From the NCBI GenBank assembly GCA_963707575.1, contig OY970171.1, positions 1,798,001 through 1,862,000 of the forward strand: 64,000 nt of DNA. Direction: 5' to 3'. The notes under the pieces are model-generated. The model saw only the letters and a list, made by a program, of their open reading frames with translations, made no database searches and had not been told where the DNA came from. This stretch comes from Gaiellasilicea sp963707575 (GTDB lineage: Bacteria > Actinomycetota > Thermoleophilia > Gaiellales > Gaiellaceae). Below, in pieces: positions 45,654 through 53,780 of the stretch; the stretch's first letter is position 1; each line of letters opens with the position of its first letter. A program made the position numbers and the translations under genes.

Positions 45654-46709
45654 CTACGCGATCGAGCGGTAGACGGCCTCGTGCCGCCGGGCCGTCTCGG
45701 CCCAGGTGAAGCCGCGTGCGCGCTCGAGCCCCGCGGCGACGAGGCGCTCCGGGCTCTCGAGCACCGCGGAGACGACGGCTGCGATGTCCTCGGGGTCGTC
45801 CGGATCGAAGAGCGCCGCTGCGTCGCCGACCGCCTCCGGGATCGCCGCTGCGTTCGACGCCGCCACCGGGCAGCCGCACGCCATCGCTTCGAGCGGCGGC
45901 TGGCCGAAACCTTCGTAGAGGCTCGGGAAGACGAGGCACGCCGCGCGGCGGTAGAGGGAGACGAGCTCCGAGGCGGACACGAGCCCGGCGACGCGCACGC
46001 CGGCGGGCACGATGCGGTCTTCGTGGCCGCCGCCCGTGAGCACGAGCTCGAGCTCCGGCCGCTCACGCCGGAGCAGCTCGAGCGCCTCGAACAGCCGCTC
46101 GTGGTTCTTGTGCGGCCAGGGCCGGCCGGGGTAGAGGAGGAACGGCTCCCGCTGCTCCGGGCCCGGTGAGAAGAGCTCGTGGTCGATGCCCCAGGGAATC
46201 GCGTGCACGCGCTCCGGCGGCAGTCCCAGCCGCTCGACGACGCTGCGGCGGACGAACTGACTCGGGACGACCACCGCGCTCGCGTTGCGCGCCGAGCCTT
46301 CGTGTGCGCGCCGCCGGAACAGCCGCTCGGAGCGGCTGAAGAGGTGCGGCAGATCGAGGTGCTGCAGGTCGTGGACGGTGACGACGGATGGGAGCTCGAG
46401 CGGCGGCACTGCGATCGTGAGCGGGTAGTGCACGAGGTCGAGCTCCTCGAAGCGTCGTCGCAGCGGGCCGGGGCGAAGGGCGGCGAGCGCCATCGCGAGA
46501 GCCCGCTCCGGGATCGACTTCGCCCGCCGGTACTCGGTGACGAGCACCTCGGGCAGCCCCTCGCCGGCCCCGGGGGCCGCCGGGGGCAGGAGCGCCGTGT
46601 AGTCGAACGTCCCCACTTCGGCGAGGCCGCGCGTGAGCCCGCGGGCGGCCGTTTCCGCGCCCCCGACCTCGCCGGGAACGAGCGTCAGGAGGCTGATCCC
46701 GACCCGCAT
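45654..46709 (-). CDS. Family 4 glycosyltransferase
   Basis: 351 residues. RVGISLLTLVPGEVGGAETA, LPSVVTVHDLQHLDLPHLFS, ASAVVVPSQFVRRSVVERLG, FLLYPGRPWPHKNHERLFEA and CLVFPSLYEGFGQPPLEAMA give a typical GT4 of the mannosyl/rhamnosyl type, close in motif to the tandem GT4s at 51724-54877. Monocistronic. The start ATG 46709 lies eight bases after a TAGGCT box. Confidence 0.9.
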   Translation of the reverse strand: MRVGISLLTLVPGEVGGAETAARGLTRGLAEVGTFDYTALLPPAAPGAGEGLPEVLVTEYRRAKSIPERALAMALAALRPGPLRRRFEELDLVHYPLTIAVPPLELPSVVTVHDLQHLDLPHLFSRSERLFRRRAHEGSARNASAVVVPSQFVRRSVVERLGLPPERVHAIPWGIDHELFSPGPEQREPFLLYPGRPWPHKNHERLFEALELLRRERPELELVLTGGGHEDRIVPAGVRVAGLVSASELVSLYRRAACLVFPSLYEGFGQPPLEAMACGCPVAASNAAAIPEAVGDAAALFDPDDPEDIAAVVSAVLESPERLVAAGLERARGFTWAETARRHEAVYRSIA

Positions 46710-46717
46710 GGCCGCTG

Positions 46718-46723
46718 AGCCTA
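46718..46723 (-). promoter_or_regulatory. Leaderless-type -10 box TAGGCT
   Basis: TAGGCT, eight bases, then ATG 46709 on the minus strand. Confidence 0.45.
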
Positions 46724-46737
46724 TCCCGCGCCGAAGC

Positions 46738-46743
46738 TAGAAT
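46738..46743 (+). promoter_or_regulatory. Leaderless-type -10 box TAGAAT
   Basis: TAGAAT, six bases, then ATG 46750. This would head the long plus-strand glycosyltransferase operon. Confidence 0.5.
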
Positions 46744-46749
46744 TGCCCG

Positions 46750-47148
46750 ATGCCCTCGCCCTCGCCGGAAAACCCGGTCTCAGCAGGTATTTCGGCGAAC
46801 GGCGACCCCGACGTCGCCGCGCTCTTCGAGCGTCTGAAGGAGGAGGTGCGGCGTTCGGGCGCCGCGCCGGGCGTGCACGGCGAGGGCGGCGCGCAGGAAC
46901 GCTTCGCGGCGCGCGCGGAGGCCGAGCGCCTCTGGCCCGTCTCGGCCGACCGCCCGCTGCAGCTGCGCCCGGGGCTCCGCGGCAAGCTCGGCAACCCCGT
47001 CAAGGCGGTCCTGCGCAAGCTGATGCGCTGGTACGTCGAGCCGCTCGCCTACGACCAGCGCTCCTTCAACGCGGCCGCACTGCGCCTGATCGACGACCTC
47101 GAGGCCCGCGTCGCGGAGCTCGAGGCCGAGCTTCGAGCCAAGTCGTGA
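46750..47148 (+). CDS. Small soluble protein with C-terminal coiled coil, unknown function
   Basis: 132 residues. The N-terminal third is polar (DVAALFERLKEEVRRSG), the middle reads PLQLRPGLRGKLGNPVKAVL then RKLMRWYVEPLAYDQRSFNA, and the end is a short coiled coil (DDLEARVAELEAELRAKS). The RKLMRWYVEP...QRxFNAAxLR pattern recalls segments at the N-terminus of some methyltransferase or glycosyltransferase proteins in polysaccharide loci; here it stands alone. It may be a membrane-surface adaptor for glycosyltransferases (inference). It is the first gene of the operon. A seven-base inverted repeat, CGTGAGC TT GCTCACG, covers its stop codon. Confidence 0.65.
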   Translation: MPSPSPENPVSAGISANGDPDVAALFERLKEEVRRSGAAPGVHGEGGAQERFAARAEAERLWPVSADRPLQLRPGLRGKLGNPVKAVLRKLMRWYVEPLAYDQRSFNAAALRLIDDLEARVAELEAELRAKS

Positions 47149-47175
47149 GCTTGCTCACGTCGTCGAGCGGCGGCA

Positions 47176-47217
47176 GCCTGCCGCGGAGCGCGGCTCTGCC
47201 GCGCGTGAGCGGAAGGC
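47176..47217 (+). other. Double hairpin element A before a GT4 start
   Basis: Outer arms GCCTGCCGC (47176-47184) and GCGGAAGGC (47209-47217), nine bases with one mismatch. Inner arms GCGCGGC and GCCGCGC with a TCT loop (47188-47204). It ends ten bases before GTG 47228. A near-identical layout occurs at 48350-48391 with paired base changes. Confidence 0.55.
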
Positions 47218-47227
47218 GGCCGACGGC

Positions 47228-48253
47228 GTGAGGATCGCTGTTGCGGCGCCGCAGGTGCCGTTCGTGCGGGGTGGCGCCGAGATCTTCGCGGACAAGCTCG
47301 TCGACGAGCTCCGGGAGCGCGAGCACGAGGTCGAGCTCGTCACGGTCCCCTTCAAGTGGTACCCCGGCACGAAGGTGCTGAGCCAGGCGTTCCTCTGGCG
47401 GCTGCTCGACCTGGAGGAGTCGGACGGTCGGCCGATCGACTGCGTGGTCGCGACCAAGTTTCCCTCGTACTGCGTGCGGCACCCGAACAAGCGCGTCTGG
47501 GTGCTGCACCAGTTCCGCCAGGCCTACGAGCTCGACCGAACCGATCTGGGCCAGTTCGGCGAAGAACCTGCGGACCGGGCGTTGCGGCGCTCGGTCCAAA
47601 CGCTGGACCGGATCGCGCTCGGCGAGGCGAAGCGGCTCTTCGCAACCTCCCGGAACGTCGCGGGCCGGATCGAGCGCTCGACCGGGTTGCAGGCCGACGT
47701 GATGCCGCACCCGCCGCAGGAGCTGCCCTACCGCTGCGACGAGTACGGCGACTTCGTCCTCTCCGTGGGCCGGCTCGACCGCGCCAAGCGGAACGACCTG
47801 TTGCTCGAGGCAGCCGCGCTCGACCCCGCCCTGCGCGTCGTGATCACGGGCGAGGGCCCGGACCGCGAGCGGCTGGAGCGGCTCGCGCGCGAGCGCGGGC
47901 TGAACGGGCGGGCCGAGTTCACCGGCCGCATCGACGAGGCCGAGCTCGCCTCGCTCTACGCACGCTGCCTGGCGGTCTACTACGCGCCCGTCGACGAGGA
48001 CTTCGGGATGGTGCCCTACGAGGCGTTCCTGTCCGGCAAGCCGGTATTGACGACGACCGATGCGGGCGGCCCGCTCGAGATCGTCACCGACGGGCGCACC
48101 GGGCGCGTCACGGCGCCCGAGCCGGGCGCGCTGGCGGCGGCCGCAGGCTTCCTGAGCACCCATCCGGACGAGGCGGAGTCCTATGGCCGCGCCGGCCGCG
48201 AGCTTGCAGCGAAGGTGACCTGGGACGGCTGCATCGAGCGCCTGCTCGCATGA
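47228..48253 (+). CDS. Family 4 glycosyltransferase
   Basis: 341 residues from GTG 47228. RIAVAAPQVPFVRGGAEIFA, VVATKFPSYCVRHPNKRVWV and LHQFRQAYELDRTDLG in the first half; FVLSVGRLDRAKRNDLLLEA, YYAPVDEDFGMVPYEAFLSG and PVLTTTDAGGPLEIVTDGRT in the donor half. DEDFGMVPYE is the catalytic Glu pair. A double hairpin sits ten bases before the start and could affect its translation. The next gene, another GT4, has a homologous leader. Confidence 0.9.
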   Translation: MRIAVAAPQVPFVRGGAEIFADKLVDELREREHEVELVTVPFKWYPGTKVLSQAFLWRLLDLEESDGRPIDCVVATKFPSYCVRHPNKRVWVLHQFRQAYELDRTDLGQFGEEPADRALRRSVQTLDRIALGEAKRLFATSRNVAGRIERSTGLQADVMPHPPQELPYRCDEYGDFVLSVGRLDRAKRNDLLLEAAALDPALRVVITGEGPDRERLERLARERGLNGRAEFTGRIDEAELASLYARCLAVYYAPVDEDFGMVPYEAFLSGKPVLTTTDAGGPLEIVTDGRTGRVTAPEPGALAAAAGFLSTHPDEAESYGRAGRELAAKVTWDGCIERLLA

Positions 48254-48349
48254 ACTCGCTCACGTTCCTGGGACGTCGCTCGCGGTGCGCAGGCCGGTGG
48301 CACAGTACGGAGGTACGGGCCGCCGGCTGGAGCGCCGCGAGCGGCGTCA

Positions 48350-48391
48350 GCCTTTCGCGGAGCCCGGCTCCGCCGGGCGGGAGCGAAAGGC
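48350..48391 (+). other. Double hairpin element B before a GT4 start
   Basis: Outer arms GCCTTTCGC (48350-48358) and GCGAAAGGC (48383-48391), perfect. Inner arms GCCCGGC and GCCGGGC with a TCC loop (48362-48378). It is 42 bases long and ends ten bases before GTG 48402, exactly as element A. The rest of the 148-base gap (48254-48349) shows no gene; its first bases (GCTCACGT after the stop) match those after the 46750 gene. Confidence 0.6.
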
Positions 48392-48401
48392 GGCCAGGGG
48401 C

Positions 48402-49646
48402 GTGAGGGTCGCGTACTACTCACCGATGCCGCCTGAGCGCTCGGGGATCGCGGACTACAGCGCTCTGCTCCTGCCGGCGCTCGGGCGCCGCGTCGACGTC
48501 CAGGTCGTGCGGCGCGGGCGGACGCGGCCGGTGCGTGGCGCCGACGTCGCCCTCTACCACCTCGGCAACAACCCGGATGCGCACGGCTGGATCGTCGATG
48601 CGCTACGCCGCCGGCCCGGCATCGTCGTGCTGCACGACTTCGTCTTGCACCATCTCGTCGCCGGGCTGACGATCGGCCGGCGCGATGGGCACGGCTACCT
48701 CGACGCGATGGAGCGCGAGGGCGGCGTCGTCGGCCGCCTGCTCGGGCACGGCGTGCTGGACAAGCGGATCCCGCCGCTCTGGGAGAGCCGCGCCGACGAC
48801 TTCCACCTCGCCGGCGAGGTGCTGGGGCTCGCGACGGGGCTGATCGTGCACTCGCATCACGTCGAGGAGCGCGCGCGCGAAGCCGGCTACGAGGGCCCGA
48901 TCTGGCGGATCCCGCACCCCGCCTGGCCCGTGCCGGACCTCGCTCCGGCGGAGCTCGAGGGCGCGCCGCTCTTCGGCTGCTTCGGGAACATCAACGCGAG
49001 CAAGCGCATCCCGCAGGTGCTCGAGGCGTTCGCCCGGCTGCGCCGCGACCACGATGGCGCTCGCCTACTCCTGGTTGGCGCCACCTCGCCGGGGTTCGAC
49101 CTCGACCGCCGGCTGCAGCGGCTGGGCCTGCAGGGCGACGGCATCGTCCGGATGGACTACGTGCCGGAGAAGCGACTCTGGGAGCTGATGGCCGCATGCG
49201 ACGCCTGCCTGAACCTGCGCGCGCCCACGATGGGGGAGACGTCGGGCAGCGTGGTGCGGCAGCTCTCGCTCGGCAAGCCGGTTGTGGTCAGCGACGTGGG
49301 CTGGTTCTCCGAGCTCCCCGACGACGTCGCGCTGAAGGTTCCGGTCGACGGGCACGAGGTGGACACGCTGCATGCGGCGCTCGAGCTGCTCGCCACGCAC
49401 GAGCAGGTCCGTCGCGCGATGGGAGAGGCCGCGGCGGAGCTGGCCCGCCGCGAGCACGACCTCGAGCGGGTCGCCGAGCTCTACGCGGCCGCGCTCGAGC
49501 AGGCCGCCGGTGGCGCGGCCGTCGCCGAGTCGGTCCTCAGGGAGGTCTCGCAGGCCGCAGCCGAGGTCGGCATCGACGCGGACGCGCCCGAGGCTGCGGA
49601 GCTTGCGCGGCGCCTCGCCGAGGTCGAGCTTGGTCGCCCGTCTTGA
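48402..49646 (+). CDS. Family 4 glycosyltransferase
   Basis: 414 residues from GTG 48402, chosen for its identical spacing to a double hairpin as in the previous gene. VAYYSPMPPERSGIADYSAL, GIVVLHDFVLHHLVAGLTIG, LFGCFGNINASKRIPQVLEA, CDACLNLRAPTMGETSGSVV and PVVVSDVGWFSELPDD match GT4s of the PimB/WbdA-like type in actinobacteria. PTMGETSGSVV replaces the usual EGFG. A long Ala/Glu-rich tail follows (ELARRLAEVELGRPS). The next gene starts in its stop codon (TTGA). Confidence 0.85.
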   Translation: MRVAYYSPMPPERSGIADYSALLLPALGRRVDVQVVRRGRTRPVRGADVALYHLGNNPDAHGWIVDALRRRPGIVVLHDFVLHHLVAGLTIGRRDGHGYLDAMEREGGVVGRLLGHGVLDKRIPPLWESRADDFHLAGEVLGLATGLIVHSHHVEERAREAGYEGPIWRIPHPAWPVPDLAPAELEGAPLFGCFGNINASKRIPQVLEAFARLRRDHDGARLLLVGATSPGFDLDRRLQRLGLQGDGIVRMDYVPEKRLWELMAACDACLNLRAPTMGETSGSVVRQLSLGKPVVVSDVGWFSELPDDVALKVPVDGHEVDTLHAALELLATHEQVRRAMGEAAAELARREHDLERVAELYAAALEQAAGGAAVAESVLREVSQAAAEVGIDADAPEAAELARRLAEVELGRPS

Positions 49647-51727
49647 CCGATAGGTTGCGAGTCGTCCCCGCGTGGGGCTGGCTCGCCGCGATCGTCGCCC
49701 TCTCGTTCGCGCTGCGCGCGTGGCTCGCCCGCGGCCCGTTCGGCCCGTTCATCATGGTCGACGAGCTGATCTACTCGGAGCTCGCGCGGAGCTTCGCTGC
49801 GGGGGACGGCTTCCGGATCCGCGACATGCCCGCGACCGGCTTCGGGGTCGTCTACCCGGTGCTGATCAGCCCTGCGTACGCGCTCTTCGACGCCCTCCCG
49901 ACCGCGTACGGGGCGGTGAAGACGCTGAACGCGCTCGTGATGTCGCTCGCGGCGGTGCCCGCCTATCTGCTCGCTCGCCGGGTGCTCGCGCCGCCGCTCT
50001 CGCTCTTCGCGGCCCTGCTCGCAGTCGCGCTGCCTTCGCTCGCCTACACGGCCACCGTGATGACGGAGAACGTCTTCTACCCGATCTTCCTCACCGCTTC
50101 GCTGCTGCTCGTGCTCGTGCTCGAGCGGCCGACCTACGGACGCCAGGTGGGGCTGCTCGCGCTCGTCGGGCTCGCGCTCGCGACGCGGGTCCAGGCGGTC
50201 GCGTTCGTGCCGGCGATCCTGGCCGCACCGTTCCTGCTCGCCCTGCTCGGCCGGCGGCCGTTGCGCGCGTCGCTCGCCCCCTTTCGCGTGCTCTACGCAG
50301 TCGTGATCGGGGGCGGCCTGCTCGTGCTCGGGCTGCAGGTCGCCCGCGGCCGCTCGCTCTCCGAGCTCCTGGGCGCGTACGCCGTGGTCGGCGACAGCTC
50401 CTACGACCCCGAGACGGTGGCACGCTTTCTCCTCTACCACCTCGCGGAGCTCGACCTCTACCTCGGCGTCCTGCCGATGGCGGCGTTTTTTCTGCTCGTG
50501 CTGCTCTCGCGCCGGCTGGAGCCGAGCCTCGCCCCGTTCCTGGCCGCCGCGATCGCGGTGACGGGCTCGGTCCTGCTCGTGGTCGCGACCTTCGCCTCGG
50601 AGTTCGCGAACCGGATTCAGGAGCGGAACATGTTCGCCGTCGCGCCCTTCTTCCTGACCGCGCTGCTCGTCTGGGTCGAGCGCGGCGCTCCCCGGCCGCG
50701 CGTGCTCGCGACCGTCGCGGCGGTGGGAGCGGCGCTCCTTCCGCTGACGATTCCGTTCGTGCGCTTCATCGAGACCGGTGTGACGTCCGACACACTCGCG
50801 TTGCTCCCGATCTGGTCGGCGTACGGCTCGCTGCTCTTCGACTCGATCGACGCGACCGTCCTGGCCGGCGGGGCGCTCGCGGCCGCGCTCTTCCTCTTCG
50901 TTCCGCGGCGCTTCGTGCTCGTCGTCCCCCTCGCCACGCTCCTCTACCTGACGGGCGTCTCCTACAACGTCTGGTTCGGCGAGCACGGCTTCAAGCGGGC
51001 GCTGTCCGGCGCGCTCTTCACGGGCATCCAAACCGGCGACCGCGACTGGATCGACGCTGCTGTGCCCGACGGCGCGCGGGTGGGGATCCTCTGGACCGGT
51101 GTCCCCGACCGGTTCGTCGTCAATCAGAACGAGTTCTTCAACCGCAGCGTCGGGCCGATCTACTTCGTGGGCGGCCCCACCCCCGGCAACCTCGCGGAGA
51201 CGGAGGTGACCGTGGACGAGGAGACGGGCGCGGTGCTCCTCGCGGACGGGACGCCGCTCGAGGAGGAGTACGTCCTCGTCGACGCCACCGTGTCCCCCGA
51301 TGCCGAGGCGGTCGCACGTGATCCCGCGCTCGGCCTGACGCTCTGGCGGCTCGACGGGCCACTCGTGTCCAGCCCGATCGAGATCACCGGCCTCTACCCG
51401 AACGACAGCTGGTCGGGGCCGACGGTGACCTGGGAGCGGCAGAACTGCCGCGGCGGCACGCTCACGGTCGGCACCTTCGGCGATCCCAGCCTGTTCTCCG
51501 AGCCGCAGACGATCACCGCCCGCGTGCGGGGCGAGGTCGCGGACCGCATCCGCCTGAACCCGACGGGGAACGCGTACCTGAGTGTTCCGCTCGAGCCCGA
51601 GGAGGGCACGTGTCGCGTCGTGTTCGACGTCACGCCCACCGCAGTGCCTGCCGAGGTGACGAACGGCGAGAGCGCCGACGAGCGCGAGCTGGGCGCCCAC
51701 TTCTTCGACTTCTTCCACACGCGATGA
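49643..51727 (+). CDS. Large GT-C type membrane glycosyltransferase
   Basis: 694 residues. MVDELIYSELARSFAAGDGF in the first loop carries the acidic DE of GT-C enzymes; about 11 helices follow (LLALVGLALATRVQAVAFVP, VLYAVVIGGGLLVLGLQVAR and others). A soluble C-terminal domain begins near GDRDWIDAAVPDGARVGILW and ends in a beta-rich part. It is paralogous in plan to the 55629 gene (shared LFTDEIEFTQ/MVDELIYSE loop and a final ELGAxxxFxF). TTG 49643 overlaps the previous stop (TTGA); the next GT4 overlaps by ATGA. Confidence 0.8.
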   Translation: MTDRLRVVPAWGWLAAIVALSFALRAWLARGPFGPFIMVDELIYSELARSFAAGDGFRIRDMPATGFGVVYPVLISPAYALFDALPTAYGAVKTLNALVMSLAAVPAYLLARRVLAPPLSLFAALLAVALPSLAYTATVMTENVFYPIFLTASLLLVLVLERPTYGRQVGLLALVGLALATRVQAVAFVPAILAAPFLLALLGRRPLRASLAPFRVLYAVVIGGGLLVLGLQVARGRSLSELLGAYAVVGDSSYDPETVARFLLYHLAELDLYLGVLPMAAFFLLVLLSRRLEPSLAPFLAAAIAVTGSVLLVVATFASEFANRIQERNMFAVAPFFLTALLVWVERGAPRPRVLATVAAVGAALLPLTIPFVRFIETGVTSDTLALLPIWSAYGSLLFDSIDATVLAGGALAAALFLFVPRRFVLVVPLATLLYLTGVSYNVWFGEHGFKRALSGALFTGIQTGDRDWIDAAVPDGARVGILWTGVPDRFVVNQNEFFNRSVGPIYFVGGPTPGNLAETEVTVDEETGAVLLADGTPLEEEYVLVDATVSPDAEAVARDPALGLTLWRLDGPLVSSPIEITGLYPNDSWSGPTVTWERQNCRGGTLTVGTFGDPSLFSEPQTITARVRGEVADRIRLNPTGNAYLSVPLEPEEGTCRVVFDVTPTAVPAEVTNGESADERELGAHFFDFFHTR

Positions 51728-52800
51728 GGATCGCGTTCGACGTCAGCCCGCTTTCGCACCAGCGCACGGGAATCGGCAACTACGTCCTCGGCTCGCTGCG
51801 CGGGCTCGCGGAGGCGGCCGGTGGCGAGCACGAGCTGGTCGCGTTCGCGCCGACGCGCCTGCGCGGACGCCGTCTGATCCACGAGGCGCTCGCGGACGTG
51901 CCAGTCGAGGTGAAGACGCTCGTGCTGCCGTGGTCGTACGCCTTCCGGATGGGCTGGAGCCGGCTCGGCCATCCCGCCGCGGAGCGCTTCCTCGGCCGCT
52001 TCGACGTGCTCCACTTCAGCGACTGGGTCGTGCCGCCGCAGCGCGGCGGCGTCCGCTCGACGATGGTGCACGACCTCGTGCCGCTGCACTTCCCGGAGTG
52101 GGTGACGGAGCGGACGCGCTCGATGCACGGCTACAAGTACGCGCGGACCGCGGAGTGCGATCTCGTCTTCGTCAACTCCGCCTTCACCGGCCGCGACGTG
52201 GTGGAGCATCTCGGCGTGCCGGCCGACCGGATCCGAGTTGCCCCGCCCGGTGTCCCCGACCTGTACACCGCCGAGGGCGAGCGGGCACAGCTCGGCCGGC
52301 CGTACGTGCTCAGCCTGGCGACGCTCGAGCCGCGCAAGAACCTCGGCACGCTGCTCGAGGCGTGGCGCCCGCTGCGCGGCGAGCTCGCGCTGGCGGTGGT
52401 CGGGGCGGCCGGCTGGGGCGACCAGCCGCTGCTCGACGACCCGGGCATCCTCAAGCTCGGGTTCGTGACCGAGCCCGAGGTGCCGCGGCTGATGCGCGGC
52501 GCGGCGGTCTACGTCTATCCCTCCCGCTTCGAAGGCTTCGGGATGCCGATCGTGGAGGCGATGGCGTGCGGCGTCCCGGTCGTCGCGTCGGCGCACCCGT
52601 CGATGGACGAGGCCTGCGGCGAGGCCGCAGTGCGGGTCGACCCGGAGGACGCCGACGCGATGAGCGCGGGGATCCGCGACGCGATCGAGCGGCGGGAGGA
52701 GCTCGTCGCGGCGGGGCTGGCACACGCCGCGCAGTTCACCTGGCGACGCTGCGGCGAGATCCACCTGCGCGCATTCGAGGAGGCCGTCGCGTGCGCATAG
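51724..52800 (+). CDS. Family 4 glycosyltransferase, first of three in tandem
   Basis: 358 residues from ATG 51724. RIAFDVSPLSHQRTGIGNYV, STMVHDLVPLHFPEWVTERT, YVLSLATLEPRKNLGTLLEA, VYVYPSRFEGFGMPIVEAMA and GVPVVASAHPSMDEACGEAA are typical of the mannosyltransferase-like GT4s with EPRKN and FEGFG motifs. It shares them with the two next genes (52791, 53777) and with 45654, indicating tandem duplication. ATGA overlap upstream; ten-base overlap downstream. Confidence 0.9.
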   Translation: MRIAFDVSPLSHQRTGIGNYVLGSLRGLAEAAGGEHELVAFAPTRLRGRRLIHEALADVPVEVKTLVLPWSYAFRMGWSRLGHPAAERFLGRFDVLHFSDWVVPPQRGGVRSTMVHDLVPLHFPEWVTERTRSMHGYKYARTAECDLVFVNSAFTGRDVVEHLGVPADRIRVAPPGVPDLYTAEGERAQLGRPYVLSLATLEPRKNLGTLLEAWRPLRGELALAVVGAAGWGDQPLLDDPGILKLGFVTEPEVPRLMRGAAVYVYPSRFEGFGMPIVEAMACGVPVVASAHPSMDEACGEAAVRVDPEDADAMSAGIRDAIERREELVAAGLAHAAQFTWRRCGEIHLRAFEEAVACA

Positions 52801-53780
52801 GCCTCGACGTGGCGCCGCTGCTCCAGACGAGGGCCGGCACGGCGCGCTGGGTGAACGGGCTGCGGCGCGGGCTCGAAGCGCGCGGCGACGTCGATGTCGT
52901 TCCGCTGACGTGGGGCGGAGCCGGTCGCTGGACCGCGGTCGCGCGCGACGTGCTGTGGTATCCGGCGCTGCTCCCGCGGGCGGCCGCGCAGGCCCGCGTC
53001 GACGTCCTGCACTGCACGATCTTCCGCGCGCCGCCGCGAGCACGGCCTCCCGTGATCCTGACCGTCCACGACCTCGCCGTACTGCGCCAGCCGGAGGTCT
53101 TCCCGGCCTGGACGCGCCTGTACGGGCGCACCGCGTTGCGTCCCACGATTCGCGCCGCAGATCGCGTCTTTGCCGTCTCGGAGTTCTCGAAGCAGGAGGT
53201 CGTCGAGCTCGCGGGCGTCGATGCGGAGCGCGTCGACGTCGTGCCGAACGCGCTCGAGCCGGTCTTCCGTCCGGAGGGTGACGCGGCCGAGGGCGAGTAC
53301 GCGCTGGCCGTCGGGACGCTCGAGCCGCGCAAGAATCTCGCGCGCGTCGTCGAGGCGACGGCGCGGGCCGGGGTGCAGCTGCGGCTCGTTGGTGCACCCG
53401 GCTGGGGCGAGGCGGGGGTCTCGGGCGACCACGTCAGCTGGCTCGGCCGGATCGACGACGACGAGCTGGCGGCGGCCTACCGCGGTGCTCGCTGTCTCGT
53501 CTTCCCCTCGCTCTACGAGGGCTTCGGGATCCCGGTGCTCGAGGCGATGGCGTCCGGCACACCCGTCGTGACGAGCGCCGGCAGCGCGATGGAGGAGGTC
53601 GTCGGCCCCGCGGCGGTGCTCGTCGACCCGCTCGACGTCGCGTCGATCGCGGCAGGCATCGACGAGGCCGACCGGCGCCGCGGCGAGCTCGTGCCCGCCG
53701 GCCTCGAGCGGGCGCGGCTCTACACGTGGGAGCGCGCGGTCACGGCCGCCGTGGCCGGCTACGAGCGGGCGCTGCGATGA
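52791..53780 (+). CDS. Family 4 glycosyltransferase, second of three in tandem
   Basis: 329 residues from GTG 52791, inside the end of the previous gene. RIGLDVAPLLQTRAGTARWV, VILTVHDLAVLRQPEVFPAW, VFAVSEFSKQEVVELAGVDA, YALAVGTLEPRKNLARVVEA and CLVFPSLYEGFGIPVLEAMA are present; all key GT4 residues are intact. It is slightly shorter than its tandem neighbours. Specificity unknown; three similar enzymes in a row often build a chain of similar sugars, which is inference. Confidence 0.9.
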   Translation: MRIGLDVAPLLQTRAGTARWVNGLRRGLEARGDVDVVPLTWGGAGRWTAVARDVLWYPALLPRAAAQARVDVLHCTIFRAPPRARPPVILTVHDLAVLRQPEVFPAWTRLYGRTALRPTIRAADRVFAVSEFSKQEVVELAGVDAERVDVVPNALEPVFRPEGDAAEGEYALAVGTLEPRKNLARVVEATARAGVQLRLVGAPGWGEAGVSGDHVSWLGRIDDDELAAAYRGARCLVFPSLYEGFGIPVLEAMASGTPVVTSAGSAMEEVVGPAAVLVDPLDVASIAAGIDEADRRRGELVPAGLERARLYTWERAVTAAVAGYERALR

